This document shows positions 1 through 10,319 of a stretch of DNA of 64,000 bases, in pieces; within the stretch, counting starts at the first letter, position 1, and each line of letters starts with the position of its first letter. The stretch is from the NCBI GenBank assembly GCA_964036665.1, contig OZ038527.1, positions 5,890,001 to 5,954,000 of the forward strand, in the 5' to 3' direction. Both the position numbers and the translations under genes were made by a program. Under the pieces are notes generated by a model. The model was not told where the DNA came from, searched no databases, and saw only the letters and a list, made by a program, of their open reading frames with translations. This DNA is from Gordius sp. MW1 (lineage: Eukaryota > Nematomorpha > Gordioida > Gordea > Gordiidae).

Positions 1-222
1 CCAAAATGTATAAAACAAAAGAACGTGACCCCTCAAAAACTACTGGACCGATTTGGCTCAAACAAATCTTAAAACATGCTCCAGAGTATGGGGAATAAAC
101 TGTGATATTTTGAGCCAAATCGGTCTGTTAGTTTTCCAAATTTGGTGGTGGCATAGATACAAACAAACACAATCAAACAAACACACAAACATACATACAT
201 AGTTTCATTTTTATATATAAGA
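1..222 (-). mobile_element. Helitron 5' terminus (minus orientation)
   Basis: Read on the minus strand, the segment starts with TC followed by an A/T run (TTATATATAAAAATG) and TATG/TTTG tetramers, which is how many animal Helitrons begin. Inside it (about 38-140) two inverted stretches, GGACCGATTTGGCTCAAA and TTTGAGCCAAATCGGTC, could form a long stem. A related block with the same inverted pair lies at 51750-51860. The rest of this element lies outside the window. Assignment to Helitron rests on terminal sequence only. Confidence 0.55.
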
Positions 223-452
223 CTAGTTAAATTGCATAGTATTAAAAGTAAACAACTTTTATCTATGTTTATTATATAATAGATAATTCAACAAATCTTA
301 TATATAACACACCGAGGGAGATAGAGATGAGGGGTGGGGCACCTCTTTCTCATGCATTAATTTAAAAAATCGATAACCTAATATACCCAATGCAAATAGA
401 TAGGAGGGTAACGGACGGACAACAAAAAACGAGCCCATAAATTGCATAGCAA
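223..452 (-). mobile_element. Minimal Helitron-like element, about 230 bp
   Basis: On the minus strand it begins at 452 with AATTGCTATGCAATTTATGG and ends at 223 with a TATGCAATTTAACTAG terminus, that is, a short hairpin region followed by the Helitron-type end CTAG and then a T. It contains a GAGGGAGATAGAGATGAGG block and a short ACGG-type stretch. The same module forms the right-hand tail of the larger elements at 16959-19797 and 37037-39401. Its CTAG end touches the TC start of the neighbouring Helitron at 222. Confidence 0.5.
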
Positions 453-588
453 TTAATAAAATTAGGTGTTAAAATATCTTTATACGCATATAAGGTTAAC
501 ATATTTGGTGTAATATTTTTTATAGGATCGTAAAAAATGGTTAAATTGCAAATAAAATTAAAAAAAATGTTTATTTTAGACGCTTGTC

Positions 589-1010
589 GCCAGAGACTTG
601 CAAAGGGCCTGTTATTCATAACCCCGGGCCCGTTTGTTAATTTACAAAGCCCGAGCCTGGCGTGGGCCCTTTAGCCAACTAAAAATTCTTTTTGTATATT
701 AATTTCTGGTAAACAATGTATGTGTTTAAAATGTTAATAATAATTATGTAAAATTAATAAGTGTTTAGTAATTTCCAGCCAGGCCAGTTCTTCTATCTTT
801 TAAATGGCGCCTTACAGGAAAATTTTTTTTCACTAGTGGCACTTGTAGCAGAGATCAGATTTGTTTGAAATTTTCTGCCCGAACATGGCCCGTTTCAAGT
901 AACTTCATTGCCAGCCCGGCCCCGCACAAGCCCGAACTACTCAACCCGAAATATTAAATTTGCCCGTTAGGCCCGAAATATGCGATTTTAAATTCTTATT
1001 CTAAAATAAG
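589..1010. repeat. hAT-type GC-rich terminal blocks
   Basis: The segment begins with AGAGACTTGCAAAGGGCC and carries clusters of GCCCG/CCCGAAC motifs in otherwise A+T-rich DNA. The start resembles, in inverse, the ends GGTCTCTAC at about 5775 and GCAGGTCTCTAG at about 30570. These look like termini and subterminal repeats of one hAT-like family. I could not pair this end with a unique partner or find its TSD. Confidence 0.4.
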
Positions 1011-1132
1011 CCTTAAATTAATGGCATATTGATTAAAAAATATAACAATAATTTATTACCACGTTAAAAATAAAATTTCCTATATTATTTAAAAGTCGAA
1101 TGATTTTTTCAAATGAAACTTTTGATCTTTAA

Positions 1133-1740
1133 ATCCTTTCCATGAACGTAGCTAGGGATGGGGATAGGGACTTGATGGAAATAGAGTGGTTCGGGCAATA
1201 ATTATAGAGACAACTTGGGGACCAATGGCTTAACTCTTTTAGCATTATGATATACAATCAAATAAAAAGTAACAAAATAATACATTATCTCAAAAATTTC
1301 ATTAAGCCCGAATTGCCCGAATCCTATCATCGTGCTCGCCCGGCCCCGTCCGAAAACAAAAATTTAGCGCAGTTGCCAGGCCCGGTCCACGGGTTGGGCC
1401 GGGCAGGTTCGGGCAGCGGCCAATCTGTTCTGAAAGGAATAGCAAAATATAAATATTTTAATCCTTTCCATGAACGTAGGTAGGGACTTGATGGAAATAA
1501 AGGGGTCAAAGATAAAAAAAATAAATTAAGGATGGGTGGTGAAACAAGTTTATTAACCTTTTTTAAACATTTTCCATATACAATCAAAAGTAAAAAAATA
1601 ATACACTATATAAAAAATCTCATTAAGCCCGAATCGCCCGAATTTTATCATCATGCCCGCCAGGGCCCGCCTGAAAATAAAAATTTACGACAGTTGCCCG
1701 GCCCACGCAGGTTCGGGCAATGGGCTGGGTATTCTACTTT
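1133..1740. repeat. Tandem duplication of about 320 bp
   Basis: Two diverged copies start at about 1133 and 1461. Both open with TCCTTTCCATGAACGTAG, followed by a TTGATGGAAATA segment, a CAATCAAA...AAAATAATACA stretch and an ATTAAGCCCGAATYGCCCGAA block. The second copy runs almost to the start of the Helitron at 1801. The GCCCG clusters suggest this is internal hAT-family sequence. Confidence 0.6.
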
Positions 1741-1845
1741 CTGACTTGTAGTCGATAATTATGAAACATACATAAAACCGTATTTGCCAACAAGCAGTGA
1801 TCTATATATATAAAGTAAAGTGTATGTATATATGTATGTATGTAA

Positions 1846-2075
1846 GGGCTAAATTCTGAAACTACGGGCCCGATTCGCGCGAAACTTTTTCCGTAGGTTC
1901 CCAGGGCGGCCAGGGGTAAAATAGCTTTTTCAGAATCCTAAACCTTTTCGTTTTAAAAAAGGGCTAAATTCTGAAACTACCGGCCCGATTATTGCGAAAA
2001 TTTAGCCGTAGATGCCCAGGGAGGGCAGGGGTAAAATAGCTTTTTCAGATTCCTAAAATTCCTTTTAGTTTTTGA
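1846..2075 (+). repeat. Two 115-bp Helitron subterminal repeats
   Basis: GGGCTAAATTCTGAAACTAC occurs at 1847 and again at 1961, each followed by a GCCCGATT...GCGAAA...CCGTAGRTKCCCAGGG stretch and AGGGGTAAAATAGC. A third, related copy lies at 17637-17755 inside the hairpin-ended element in gypsy B. That shared module links the two Helitron-like families. Confidence 0.7.
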
Positions 2076-2149
2076 GATATAGGGTTTTATACGTTACCTT
2101 TAATAGAATGTCAATCAAACGCATCATCGTGTCCTTTGAAAATTTGAAT

Positions 2150-2945
2150 AATACTGCTGTATGTGTATTATCTTATTCTTCATAAGACCTATCTTTGATT
2201 TACCCTTTATCCATCAACTTTCCCCTGCAAGTTTTATTTTACTATTTACATCATTATTTTTCATTTTAAATTTTTTTATTTTATTTATTTATATTTTTAG
2301 AGACATTCACAAGAAGCTATATTAAATTTATTTATTTTTTTATTGATTTATTTATTTTCTTTTTTTTATATTTTTTTCAGACTACCTTAGTGTTTTGAAG
2401 ATAAACATCTCTATGGTAGCTTAGTTTAATAACTTACTTACATAATTTTGTAGTTACAATGGTTCTAAGGCTAAAATCGTGTACCTACCTACTTCTAGAA
2501 ACTGCTGTACGTGTATTACCTTATTCCTCATTTTACCCTTTATCCATCAACTTTCCCTTGCAGGTTTTATTTTACTATTTACATCATTTTTTAAATTTTA
2601 AATTTTTTTATATTATTTATTTATATTTTTAGATACTGCTGTAGGTGTATTACCTTATTCTTCATTTTACCCTTTATCCATCAACTTTCCCTTGCAGGTT
2701 TTATTTTACTATTAACATCATTTTTTAAATTTTAAATTTTTTTATATTATTTATTTATATTTTTAGAGACATTCACAAGAAGCTATAATACTGCTGTACG
2801 TCTATTACCTTATTCTTCATAAGACCTATATTTGATTTACCCTTTATCCATCAACTTTTCCTTGCAGGTTTTATTTTACTATTTACATCATTTTTTACAT
2901 TTTAAATTTTTTTATATTTTTTATTTTTTTATATTTTTAGCTTAG
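2150..2945 (+). repeat. Degenerate direct repeats of about 130-155 bp
   Basis: Four copies begin at about 2154, 2504, 2637 and 2793 with ACTGCTGTAYGTGTATTA. Each continues through TACCCTTTATCCATCAACTT and GCAGGTTTTATTTTACTAT into a T/A-rich stretch ending TATTTTTAG. Between and after them are copies of a TCAGACTACCTTAGTG block (about 2380 and 3290) and a TTAGCTTAGTAATAACTTAC block (about 2940 and 3110). No coding potential was seen. This is internal Helitron sequence. Confidence 0.6.
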
Positions 2946-3434
2946 TAATAACTTACTCTGTTTTTTATAATTTTTCAGACTACCTTGCCCATTACCGTTA
3001 AAACACGCTTATATCGAATCGACCTTCATATCTTACTGCCATTCGCCATCTCATCTACAGGTTAGTGTTTAAATTTTTTTATATTATTTATTTTTTTATA
3101 TTTTTAGCTTAGTAATAACTTACTAAGCTTTGACATGTAATACAACGGTACGATATTTATATTGTGAAATTTTGTGTGATAATTTAAAGGGCAAGTATTA
3201 AAGAAATGGGCATTTCCCGCCCCACACCTTTTTTAAATTTTTTTATTTATTTATTTCTATTTATTTTTTTTTTTAATTTTTTTTTAAATTTTTCAGACTA
3301 CCTTAGTGTTTTGAAGATAAACATCTCTATGGTAGCTTAGTTTAATAACTTACTTAAATAATTTTGTAGTTACAATGGTTCTAAGACTAAAATCGGGTAC
3401 CTACTTTACTACTGTTTCGTTTTAACACCCCCCC

Positions 3435-4122
3435 CCCCGTCACCTACTACCATCGCCTGAGGTGGTTGAAACTATGGTTTTCCCCCACATTGCAACGCAC
3501 TACACCAATCACACATGGCTCAGGGAACGCGCAATATTAGCGCCAACAAATGCAGTTGTCAACCATATGAATGATCGTATTCAAGTGCACATTCCAGGTA
3601 ATCCTTTTACTTACAGCTCTGTTGATACGGTTATAAAAACCGATCAAAGTGTAAATTATCCAATTGAATTTTTGAATACGTTAACACCTTCGGGTCTCCC
3701 ACCACATAAATTAACCTTGAAACATGGTTGCCCTATAATACTCCTGCGTAACTTACATCCCCCGAGGTTGTGTAATGGCACCAGACTTGCCGTTAAACAA
3801 CTGCGTCCAAACGTCATTGCGGCTACTATAATCAGCGGAACGTATAAAGGCGAGGACGTTATGATCCCACGCATCCCCATGATCCCCACCGATGTACCCT
3901 TCGAATTCAAGCGCGTACAGTTTCTGTACGCCTAGCATTCGCAATGACAATCAATAAAGCCCAGGGTCAATCATTAACCGTTGTTGGTTTAAATCTAGAA
4001 AATCCATGCTTTTCACATGGCCAACTATATGTAGCCTGCTCCCGTGTAGGCACACCTAGCAACCTATTTATTTTCGCGCCGGAGAGTAAAAAAAATAATG
4101 TATATCCTATGGCCTTGCAATG
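3435..4122 (+). pseudogene. Helitron PIF1-type helicase, C-terminal part, frameshifted
   Basis: The reading frame to 3935 encodes a stretch containing RERAILAPTNAVVNHMNDRI, typical of the later motifs of the PIF1-like SF1B helicase in Helitron Rep-Hel proteins. A run ending IPRIPMIPTDVPFEFKRVQF follows, at which point the frame is lost by a single-base change near 3927. The next frame continues with INKAQGQS and VACSR, the conserved end of the family, and stops at about 4122. In the family this domain unwinds DNA during rolling-circle-type transposition. N-terminal helicase motifs (Walker A/B) and the HUH nuclease are absent. This is a decayed fragment in the Helitron at 1801-5103. Confidence 0.85.
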
Positions 4123-4264
4123 ATCCGGCGATGGAATTTGATGAAAAATTTCCACTTAAACCAAGGAACCGCTCCTTTGTTTCAGACCCGTCAGCACCAG
4201 GTACCTTTCGTGTATATTTTTTGCTACATCGAAATGCATAATCCCGTATTGGAAACCACCATCA

Positions 4265-4930
4265 GTATTTATCTTTCTAATCCACTAAAATATTTTTACC
4301 CAGCTTGCACTCAAACGGACCTCCGAGAAAACCTGTCCCTAGCCTAGGCCACGTTTTACCTCCTCGCCTTCCCATCCCTGATGACCCGAAATATGAATTC
4401 CACATCGTCCCCATACGTGTGACATTTTTATCTTTTTATATAATACGTTTTCATAATGTGCATTGTTATTACATAACTTATGCAAGGTCGTGTCTCTCCA
4501 ATCAACTAAAATATTTTTACCCAGCTTCCACAAACGGACCTCGGGAAATCCGTCCCTAGCCTAAGCCACGTTATACCTCCTCGCCTTCCCATCCCTGATG
4601 ACCCGAAATATGGATTCCACGTCGTCCCCATACGTGTGACATTTGTATCTTTTTATATAATAGTTCTTATAATGTGCATTTTTATTACATAACTTATGCA
4701 AGGTCGTGTCACTCCAATCAACTAAAATATTTTTACCCAGCTTCCACTCAAATGCTCCGTGAAAAACCGTCCCTAGCCTAGGCCACGTTTTACCTCCTTG
4801 CCTTCCCATCCCTGATGACCCGAAATATGAATTCCACATCGTCCCCATACGTGTGACATTTGTATCTTTTTATATAATACGTTCTTATAATGTGCATTGT
4901 TATTACATAACTTATGCAAGGTCGTGTCCC
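4265..4930 (+). repeat. Three tandem 217-bp repeats
   Basis: AGCCTARGCCACGTTWTACC occurs at 4341, 4558 and 4775, an exact 217-bp period. Each unit also has ATCCCTGATGACCCGAAATA, a TATATAATA...TTATAATGTGCAT segment and ACTAAAATATTTTTACCCAG. The copies are similar by eye, with the last cut off at about 4925. The array lies between the helicase remnant and the 3' end of the Helitron. Open frames crossing it are repeat-borne and not credible genes. Confidence 0.85.
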
Positions 4931-5221
4931 CAAATAAATTACATGCTTCTATGGCCATGTGATTATAATGGCAGCTCATTAATTTTGTTGCCAGTTTTAT
5001 TAGTTGAGTTTTTAAATTTTTTATCCCCACACACTTATAGTAAGTTAGTTAATTTGCCAGACATAATGTATATGTCAAAACAACGTTTGCCGGGCTTAAC
5101 TAGTATTTTATAAAGGAAACTTGAAAAGAGCATTTTAAAATGTGTTTTAAAATTTTTAATGAATATCTATTTAAAATCTTACATAATATCAAATTAATTC
5201 ACTCCAATATTGCTAGACGGT

Positions 5222-5345
5222 GTAAATGAGGAGGCAAGGATGGGCAGCCGCCGCCCTCCTTAATCCAAAATTTCTTGATCTAAAAAACATTTTTTGCCCT
5301 ACCTAAATCATTACTGCCCCTTTCTAATTTAAATCCTGGCTACGC
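5222..5345 (+). mobile_element. Fragment of GGGCGTAGCCA-type MITE
   Basis: The segment runs from GATGGGCAGCCGCCGCCCTCC to CATTACTGCCCCTTTCTAATT and ends CCTGGCTACGC. This is the order of parts in the complete family members elsewhere in the window. The left end has decayed. It lies directly left of a complete, TSD-flanked member. Confidence 0.5.
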
Positions 5346-5355
5346 TTATTACGTG

Positions 5356-5463
5356 CGTGGGCGTAGCCAAGAGGGGCAGTGGCTTAAATTTCAAAAAATG
5401 ATCGTTTTGCCCCTTCCTAAATCATTATTGCCCCCTCTAATTCCAGTTCTGGTTCTGCCCATG
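5356..5463 (+). mobile_element. MITE, GGGCGTAGCCA family, 8-bp TSD
   Basis: The ends are CGTGGGCGTAGCCAAG and GGTTCTGCCCATG (near-inverted), 108 bp in all. It is flanked on both sides by ATTACGTG (5348-5355 and 5464-5471). The 8-bp TSD points to a hAT transposase as the mobiliser. No coding capacity. Confidence 0.75.
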
Positions 5464-5469
5464 ATTACG

Positions 5470-5790
5470 TGTATAAATAATCTGTAATTATCACTTATAA
5501 TGCCTGTTGAGATATTGATGAATGAATGATTTAAGATGGAAATCCAATTCAACTTTCTTTTTTCAAATTAATAAACATTAAATAATTATATATTAGAACA
5601 TTATAAAAACCGACCTTTGTTTATGCTAAATCCATGATTTTATTATCGGGCCTACGTACATTTGAGCCGTGCCCGCCCGTTAGGTTATAATACGGCCAGG
5701 TCCATTGTTTTAATTTAAAGCACAAGGCCGTCCAAACCCGACCCAGCCGGGCTTTTAAACCCGTTAGGTCTCTACAGGCACCGAGATACA
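5470..5790. repeat. hAT-family end block (copy 1)
   Basis: The segment contains a GTTGAGATATTG...GAATGAATGATT stretch, GCCCGCCCGTTAGGTTATAATACGGCC and an end GTTAGGTCTCTACAGG. The same order of parts occurs at 30245-30590. Both are read as the right ends of one hAT-like family with an AGAGACCTGCA-type terminus. Confidence 0.5.
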
Positions 5791-7192
5791 ATAGTTTCAA
5801 TTTTATTCATGTTAGTTCTAGCTAGGTCATGTTTTCCCCAAGGCAAACATTTTTTGGAAATATCCCCGGGAAATATGAAATGGGATATTATGGGAAATAA
5901 TTAGTGAGTCTAATGTAAGGTGAGTTAAAAGTTTATTAATAATATAAACACAAAAACCAACCCATTTAACAGCCAATTTATACAGAAATATTGAAAAATT
6001 TACGATAAACAGTAAAATAAATTAATATTTGCATTAAAATAAATACATTGTTTATATATCAGCGGATAAACGTGAATTGCTATTAATTGCTATTTGATTC
6101 ATTAATCATTCTTTACTATATCCTTATGTGTAGGCTCTGAAGAAAACTCAGCTTAATAATCGAGAGGGTTTAAGCGAATGATGAAATGTAAATTGTGACT
6201 AATTGCCACATTTTTAGATATCTTGTCACTAACCAATAAAATTTTCGATCGTTCACCATACCCTTTTAAAAGCCGCATTAGAAAGCGGCAGTGAAAATAC
6301 CTATTGCTAATACATAAATCACTTGATAATTGCATAACACTTTCCACTAAATTAGGGGTGTTGTATAATCAACACGCGTCCATATTCCAGAGTCGACCCA
6401 AATTCCTTCTCTACCACGAAATTCAACAAGATTCGCCATATCCTTTTCCGAGGTGGAATTTCATATTAATACACAAGCGGGTAACACAACTAATCGCTTT
6501 GTCACTAAATTTTTCCCAACGTGGATCAAAACAAGGCGGCCAAATATATTTCAAGAAAACATAACTGCCGTCGTTTATTAATCAATTGGATATTGGTTTG
6601 GTCACTTTTCCACGATGAATTTTAATTCTGTTATATATTTATCTAAAAAATGCTTCAACAACCTCAGATAAAAATGTTCGGTGTCCATCCATTTGCATTA
6701 GTCTAGAATTTAATAGGTCTAAAAATGGTAAAGTGGTTTGAATTAAACCCCAACAGTTAACATTGCCTAACAAAATTTGCCTTTTGTCTATCATCGAAAC
6801 CTTCACACATGGCTATTTCTTAAACAATAGCTTTGTTTGAAGCCGAGTGTCATATATGTGAAAGTGAATACGCGAAAGAAGAATTTTAGTATAATTTTTA
6901 TTTGTATATCAATTTTTACAGATTATTTTATTGCTATAATTAAATATTTTAATAAAGCCAAAGCCGAGTTGGTAAAAACCTTGTGTTTTAATCTTTTTAT
7001 TTTCCTTTGTCTTAAAAATTTGTTTTATTATACTGTATGTCCCATTTCTGGCCCTTAATAAATCTTTATCATTAGATTATCTTATTATTTTTAATACCGA
7101 GCTTTCATGCATAATAGCAACACCGTCCCATCTAGAAGGATTTGGCTTTCGGTGAAATTGCCTTCACCTTTTGCAATTGCTTTTCTTTCATT
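5791..7192. other. A+T-rich DNA, no gene recognised
   Basis: There is no convincing coding region. Short frames at 6153-6347 (-) and 6304-6564 (+) have no family signature I can defend. I see no repeat pairing with the rest of the window except general A/T tracts. Confidence 0.4.
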
Positions 7193-7267
7193 ATAAATTT
7201 GCCCCCCTCTAAATGAACTTTTAAACGTTTTGCCCCCCCCCCCCCCTAATTCTGGGTACGCCCATAA
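7193..7267 (+). mobile_element. 3' half of a GGGCGTAGCCA-type MITE
   Basis: TTTGCCCCCCTCTAAATGAA...AACGTTTTGCCCCC(C)n...CTGGGTACGCCCAT matches the right half of the complete element at 23484-23659 part for part, including the CTAAATGAACTTTT motif. The left half is missing. Confidence 0.6.
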
Positions 7268-7756
7268 ATTTAGGTGTATAGATCTTATAAATAAAGAAGT
7301 TTGTGACATAACATACTACATTAGTGATTGCTTAAATCACATAAGAATCTTCACTTTTTGGTACCGCTAAACTTTTGGCAGCAATATATTTTGTAAAATA
7401 GACCTTAAATAAATCAGCAAATATTTGACGTGATAACAGACTTAGTAGTTATTTAAATCCAAATGATATCTTCCTTTTAGTATAGTAGAACTTTAGGAAA
7501 CCATGTAATATAGACCCTAAAAATTTAAAATTAAATTTACTCTTAATTAGTGATTTCAAATACGAACCTGATGCTTAAAGCGCCAACATTTATTAAAAAG
7601 TCTCCAGGTATAGTGAAACACCATTTATAAAACAAAATATATCTTAAACTCAAAGGCAAATTACCAGTAAATTTGAAAGTCCTCAAGAGAATTTCCCGGG
7701 TAAATTTCCCAATTTTCAGAGAAAATTTATTTATCAAGGCATCTTTAGTTTTAGTG

Positions 7757-7897
7757 GTGATGAAGCCTGAGGTTTTATAAGCTTTAACCTAGGCCTAACC
7801 TCTAAGGTTAGATTTGAGGTTTAGACCTCAAGGGTTTTTAAGCACCTAACCTTAAAACCTTAAGTCGAAGTTAGGCCACCTCGAGGTTTCATCAAGT
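7757..7897. mobile_element. Small inverted-repeat MITE
   Basis: The ends GATGAAGCCTGAGG and CCTCGAGGTTTCATC are inverted copies. The interior is a run of TAACCT/AGGTTA words that can fold on itself. It resembles in style the MITE at 11218-11470. No TSD could be assigned with confidence. Confidence 0.45.
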
Positions 7898-8159
7898 ATG
7901 ATTCATTTTTTATATCTAAATTTAAGACTAAATAATAGTCACTTATAAAAATGGTTTGTTTAGTTTATATATAGGTATTAAAAAGAGTTTAAATACTTTT
8001 TTTATAATATAACAAAATTAATGTGTAGGATATAAAATGCGAGTTGACAATATGGTTGATTGTCGATTCCACCTAAAAATAAACGGATTTATACTCTTGC
8101 ATCATTTTCAATCAACAAATCCATTCATTAACAATCATTTAATTCATCAATTTATTATT
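7898..8159. other. A+T-rich DNA, no feature seen
   Basis: No coding frame, repeat unit or inverted end was recognised. Confidence 0.4.
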
Positions 8160-8335
8160 CCTTAATATACTTATCGCTACTTATATCAATATTACATTAT
8201 TTCTCTTATCGCTACTTATTCCATTATTCATTAATAAACTTATCGCAACTGATACCAATATTAAATTATTTCGCTTATCGCTACTGATCCCAATATTACT
8301 TTATTTCGCTTTTCGCTACTTATCCTATTGTTAAA
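8160..8335 (+). repeat. Degenerate short tandem repeat
   Basis: The phrase CTTATCGCTACTTAT (with variants CGCAACTGAT and CGCTTTTCGC) recurs about every 45-60 bp, at about 8170, 8210, 8240, 8275 and 8310, separated by TATTACATTATTTC-type stretches. It looks like a decaying minisatellite. Confidence 0.5.
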
Positions 8336-8754
8336 AATGCATGTATACAATACATGTGCAATAAATATATGAATTTGTTCGTTAAAACAAGTTTAGCTAG
8401 ATTAATTTTACATACATATTTATAGTTTTTTTCGTGTAAACTCATGTAAATGCTTATTCAGTTTCTAAATATAAATGTGATTAAATAATCATAAATAAAA
8501 CACTTGGACCTGAAAATAGTATCAATATATTTTAAAGATTTATTTATACTTAAGAATAACAAAATGCAATTAAAAAAATTAAATGCTAATTTTTATGAAA
8601 TTTGAAAATTAAAATATGAAGTCATTCTATTTTAGTGACAAAACCTTATATAAGGTATATGATATAATAATTTATAAGTCTTTGTAAAATGAGGTATAAT
8701 TTGGGATTGGTCAAAATGTATCTTGATCGGTATCTTGATCCTAAAAGGATAAAT

Positions 8755-9175
8755 AAGAATTATTAAACAAACAAACTTATCTAAATATATAAAAAATTAA
8801 ACACATACCATAGTTAGCCAAAAGAAAGTTATATGTATCTTAATCTCCATAAAATTGATATAAAATACATTCAAAAACTTACTAAAATAATATAAATTCT
8901 TAAAAGATTAAAAACTGATTAAATTTTATAAAAAAAAAGGTGAGCAAAATAATGTATACTTTTCAAAATGTATAAGTGAAAAATATGAATTATTAAACAT
9001 ACAAACTTGTCTAAAGATATAAAAAACTAAACGCATACCCTAGTTAGCCAAAATAAAGTATTTAGGTATCTTGATCCTAAAAAGATAAATGTAAATCATT
9101 AAACATACAAAACTTACCTAAAAGTATTATAATATATAAAAAATTAAACACATACCAAAGTCAGTAAGTATTTTT
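8755..9175 (+). repeat. Three copies of a dispersed direct repeat
   Basis: AATTATTAAACAWACAAACT, then TAAARATATAAAAAAYTAAAC, then a CATACC...AGTTAGCCAAAA stretch occurs at about 8757, 8987 and 9095 (the last is shorter and altered). Each is preceded by a GATCCTAAAA(A/G)GATAAAT-type phrase. The repeats lie just upstream of the SDHD exons and may interrupt its 5' region or upstream intron. Confidence 0.55.
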
Positions 9176-9688
9176 ATCAACCAATATGTCTGCTCTTGCG
9201 AGCCCAAAATCAGAATATGAAAACGTGAGTAAGATCTTTTGTTTATTTCCTACGATTCGTGTTTTTCCGAATGCGAAAAACATGAATCGGTCTTCGTCAT
9301 TTTTTGGATTGAATAAGAATATCGAATGTCAGAATGCTTATACAGTACGAGAATTTAGATCGTGTAACAATGGGCACTTATTACATCTTATATTTTCATA
9401 TGACATGATTAGAATTTTAGGTAATGTAACTTAAGTTTGAAATAATATACACTAGGTGATCCAAAATATACACTATTATTGCCGCAATGTTTTAAATTCC
9501 GCTGTGTTAATTACCAAAATTTGACGCCTATTCAGATATTGATTAAATCAAGAACAGCAGGTAAAACTTTGTTGTTTGAAATGCACTCTGCTATTAATAC
9601 AAGGCTTAAAATTTTGTTTGTACGAATTGGGGTGATTATATATATATTAGGCTTTTGTGCAAGTTACATTCTTTTTTATACTAACTAG

Positions 9689-10319
9689 CTTCAGATGCTG
9701 CCATTTCGTGGACTAGAGCAAGTGATATTGATAAAAGAGCTAATTATTCTTTCCATTGGACTATGGAAAGAGTTGTATCAGCAGCACTCCTAGCCATCTT
9801 TCCAGCCTCTTATTTTATAATTCACCCCTCCCTGGATTATCTTTTGGCAACTTCAATTGCACTTCATTCACACTGGTTGGTGAATTTTTATGAGTTTCAA
9901 TGATTAATTTTAAATTTATTATCTATCTCAAGTTATATAGTTTAGTCTGTCAACATTAATATTCTGACAAACCTTTTTAAGTTATAAGTACATAATAAAT
10001 TATATGCTGTTAATACATAGTTACAAACTTGCAATTTAATTATTAGTCACAACCTTTAGTTAATTCATAACGATGAATCAATATTCTATTTGAAAAAATT
10101 AATATACATATTATTTCATCTTGTTTTAGGGGAATGGAGGTAGTGGCTGGAGATTATGCTGATAGGTGGGATAGATACAATAGGTACAACCTTTTTGGAC
10201 CTGCAGCCAATTTTTCTGTTCTTCTCACATCGGCAGCACTGTTAGGTGGCTTATTCTACTTTAATTATGCGGATGTTGGAATTAGGGAAGCTATTCGTTT
10301 ATTATGGCATGATATATGA
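9689..10319 (+). CDS. SDHD: Succinate dehydrogenase cytochrome b small subunit (CybS), last two exons
   Basis: Two exons, 9689 (or 9695)-9875 and 10130-10319, join through a 254-bp intron with a TG|GTTGGT donor and TTGTTTTAG|G acceptor, which splits a Trp codon. The stop is TGA at 10317-10319. The product is the C-terminal part of the SDHD membrane anchor of mitochondrial complex II, which holds heme b and the ubiquinone site in the inner membrane. Visible family marks are SFHWTMERVVS before helix 1, LDYLLATSIALHSHW with the heme-ligand His region, GDY for the quinone-site Tyr, and FYFNYADVGI with a terminal LW. Three hydrophobic helices are evident. The region between helices 2 and 3 is polar and Arg/Tyr-rich (DRWDRYNRYN). 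The acceptor before 9689 follows a TACTAAC branch-like sequence. The upstream exon, with the targeting peptide, must end in phase 1 and was not found. An AATAAA lies at 10531. No frameshift or stop is visible, so the gene is probably functional. Confidence 0.85.

Larger units (their letters stand above)
1801..5103 (+). mobile_element. Helitron with both ends, internally decayed
   Basis: The left flank ends in A (1800) and the element starts TCTATATATATAAAG followed by TATG tetramers. It ends GTTTGCCGGGCTTAACTAG, followed by T (5104). TC start, CTAG end and an A|T target with no TSD are the Helitron hallmarks. Inside, in order, are two 115-bp subterminal repeats (1846-2075), a block of about 130-150-bp repeats (2150-2945), a frameshifted helicase C-terminus (3435-4122, same strand), three 217-bp repeats (4265-4930) and the 3' terminus. 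At 3.3 kb with only the end of the helicase and no recognisable Rep/HUH domain, it is a deleted non-autonomous copy. Confidence 0.75.

Noticed and set aside
4305..5030. Frames with repeated NAHYKNVLYKK-type peptides in the Helitron
   Set aside because: Read-through of the 217-bp repeats on the non-helicase strand.
589..5784. One large hAT element from 589 to 5784 with the Helitron inserted in it
   Set aside because: The ends are similar in inverse (AGAGACTTGC and GGTCTCTAC) and the distance is possible, but the flanking 8-bp words do not match, so the pairing is not supported.
6153..6564. Possible hAT transposase piece (DSPYPFPRWNF-like)
   Set aside because: Only a loose likeness to the RWN motif. 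No neighbouring motif or frame supports it.
9186..9434. Frame starting with ATG just upstream of SDHD as its first exon
   Set aside because: A GTGAGT donor is present after 13 codons, but that exon would end in phase 0 whereas the next exon needs phase 1. The residues also do not resemble a mitochondrial targeting peptide.
9479..9688. 69-codon frame directly before the SDHD exon
   Set aside because: It is in a different frame, ends at the acceptor AG by chance and includes the intron's branch-point region.
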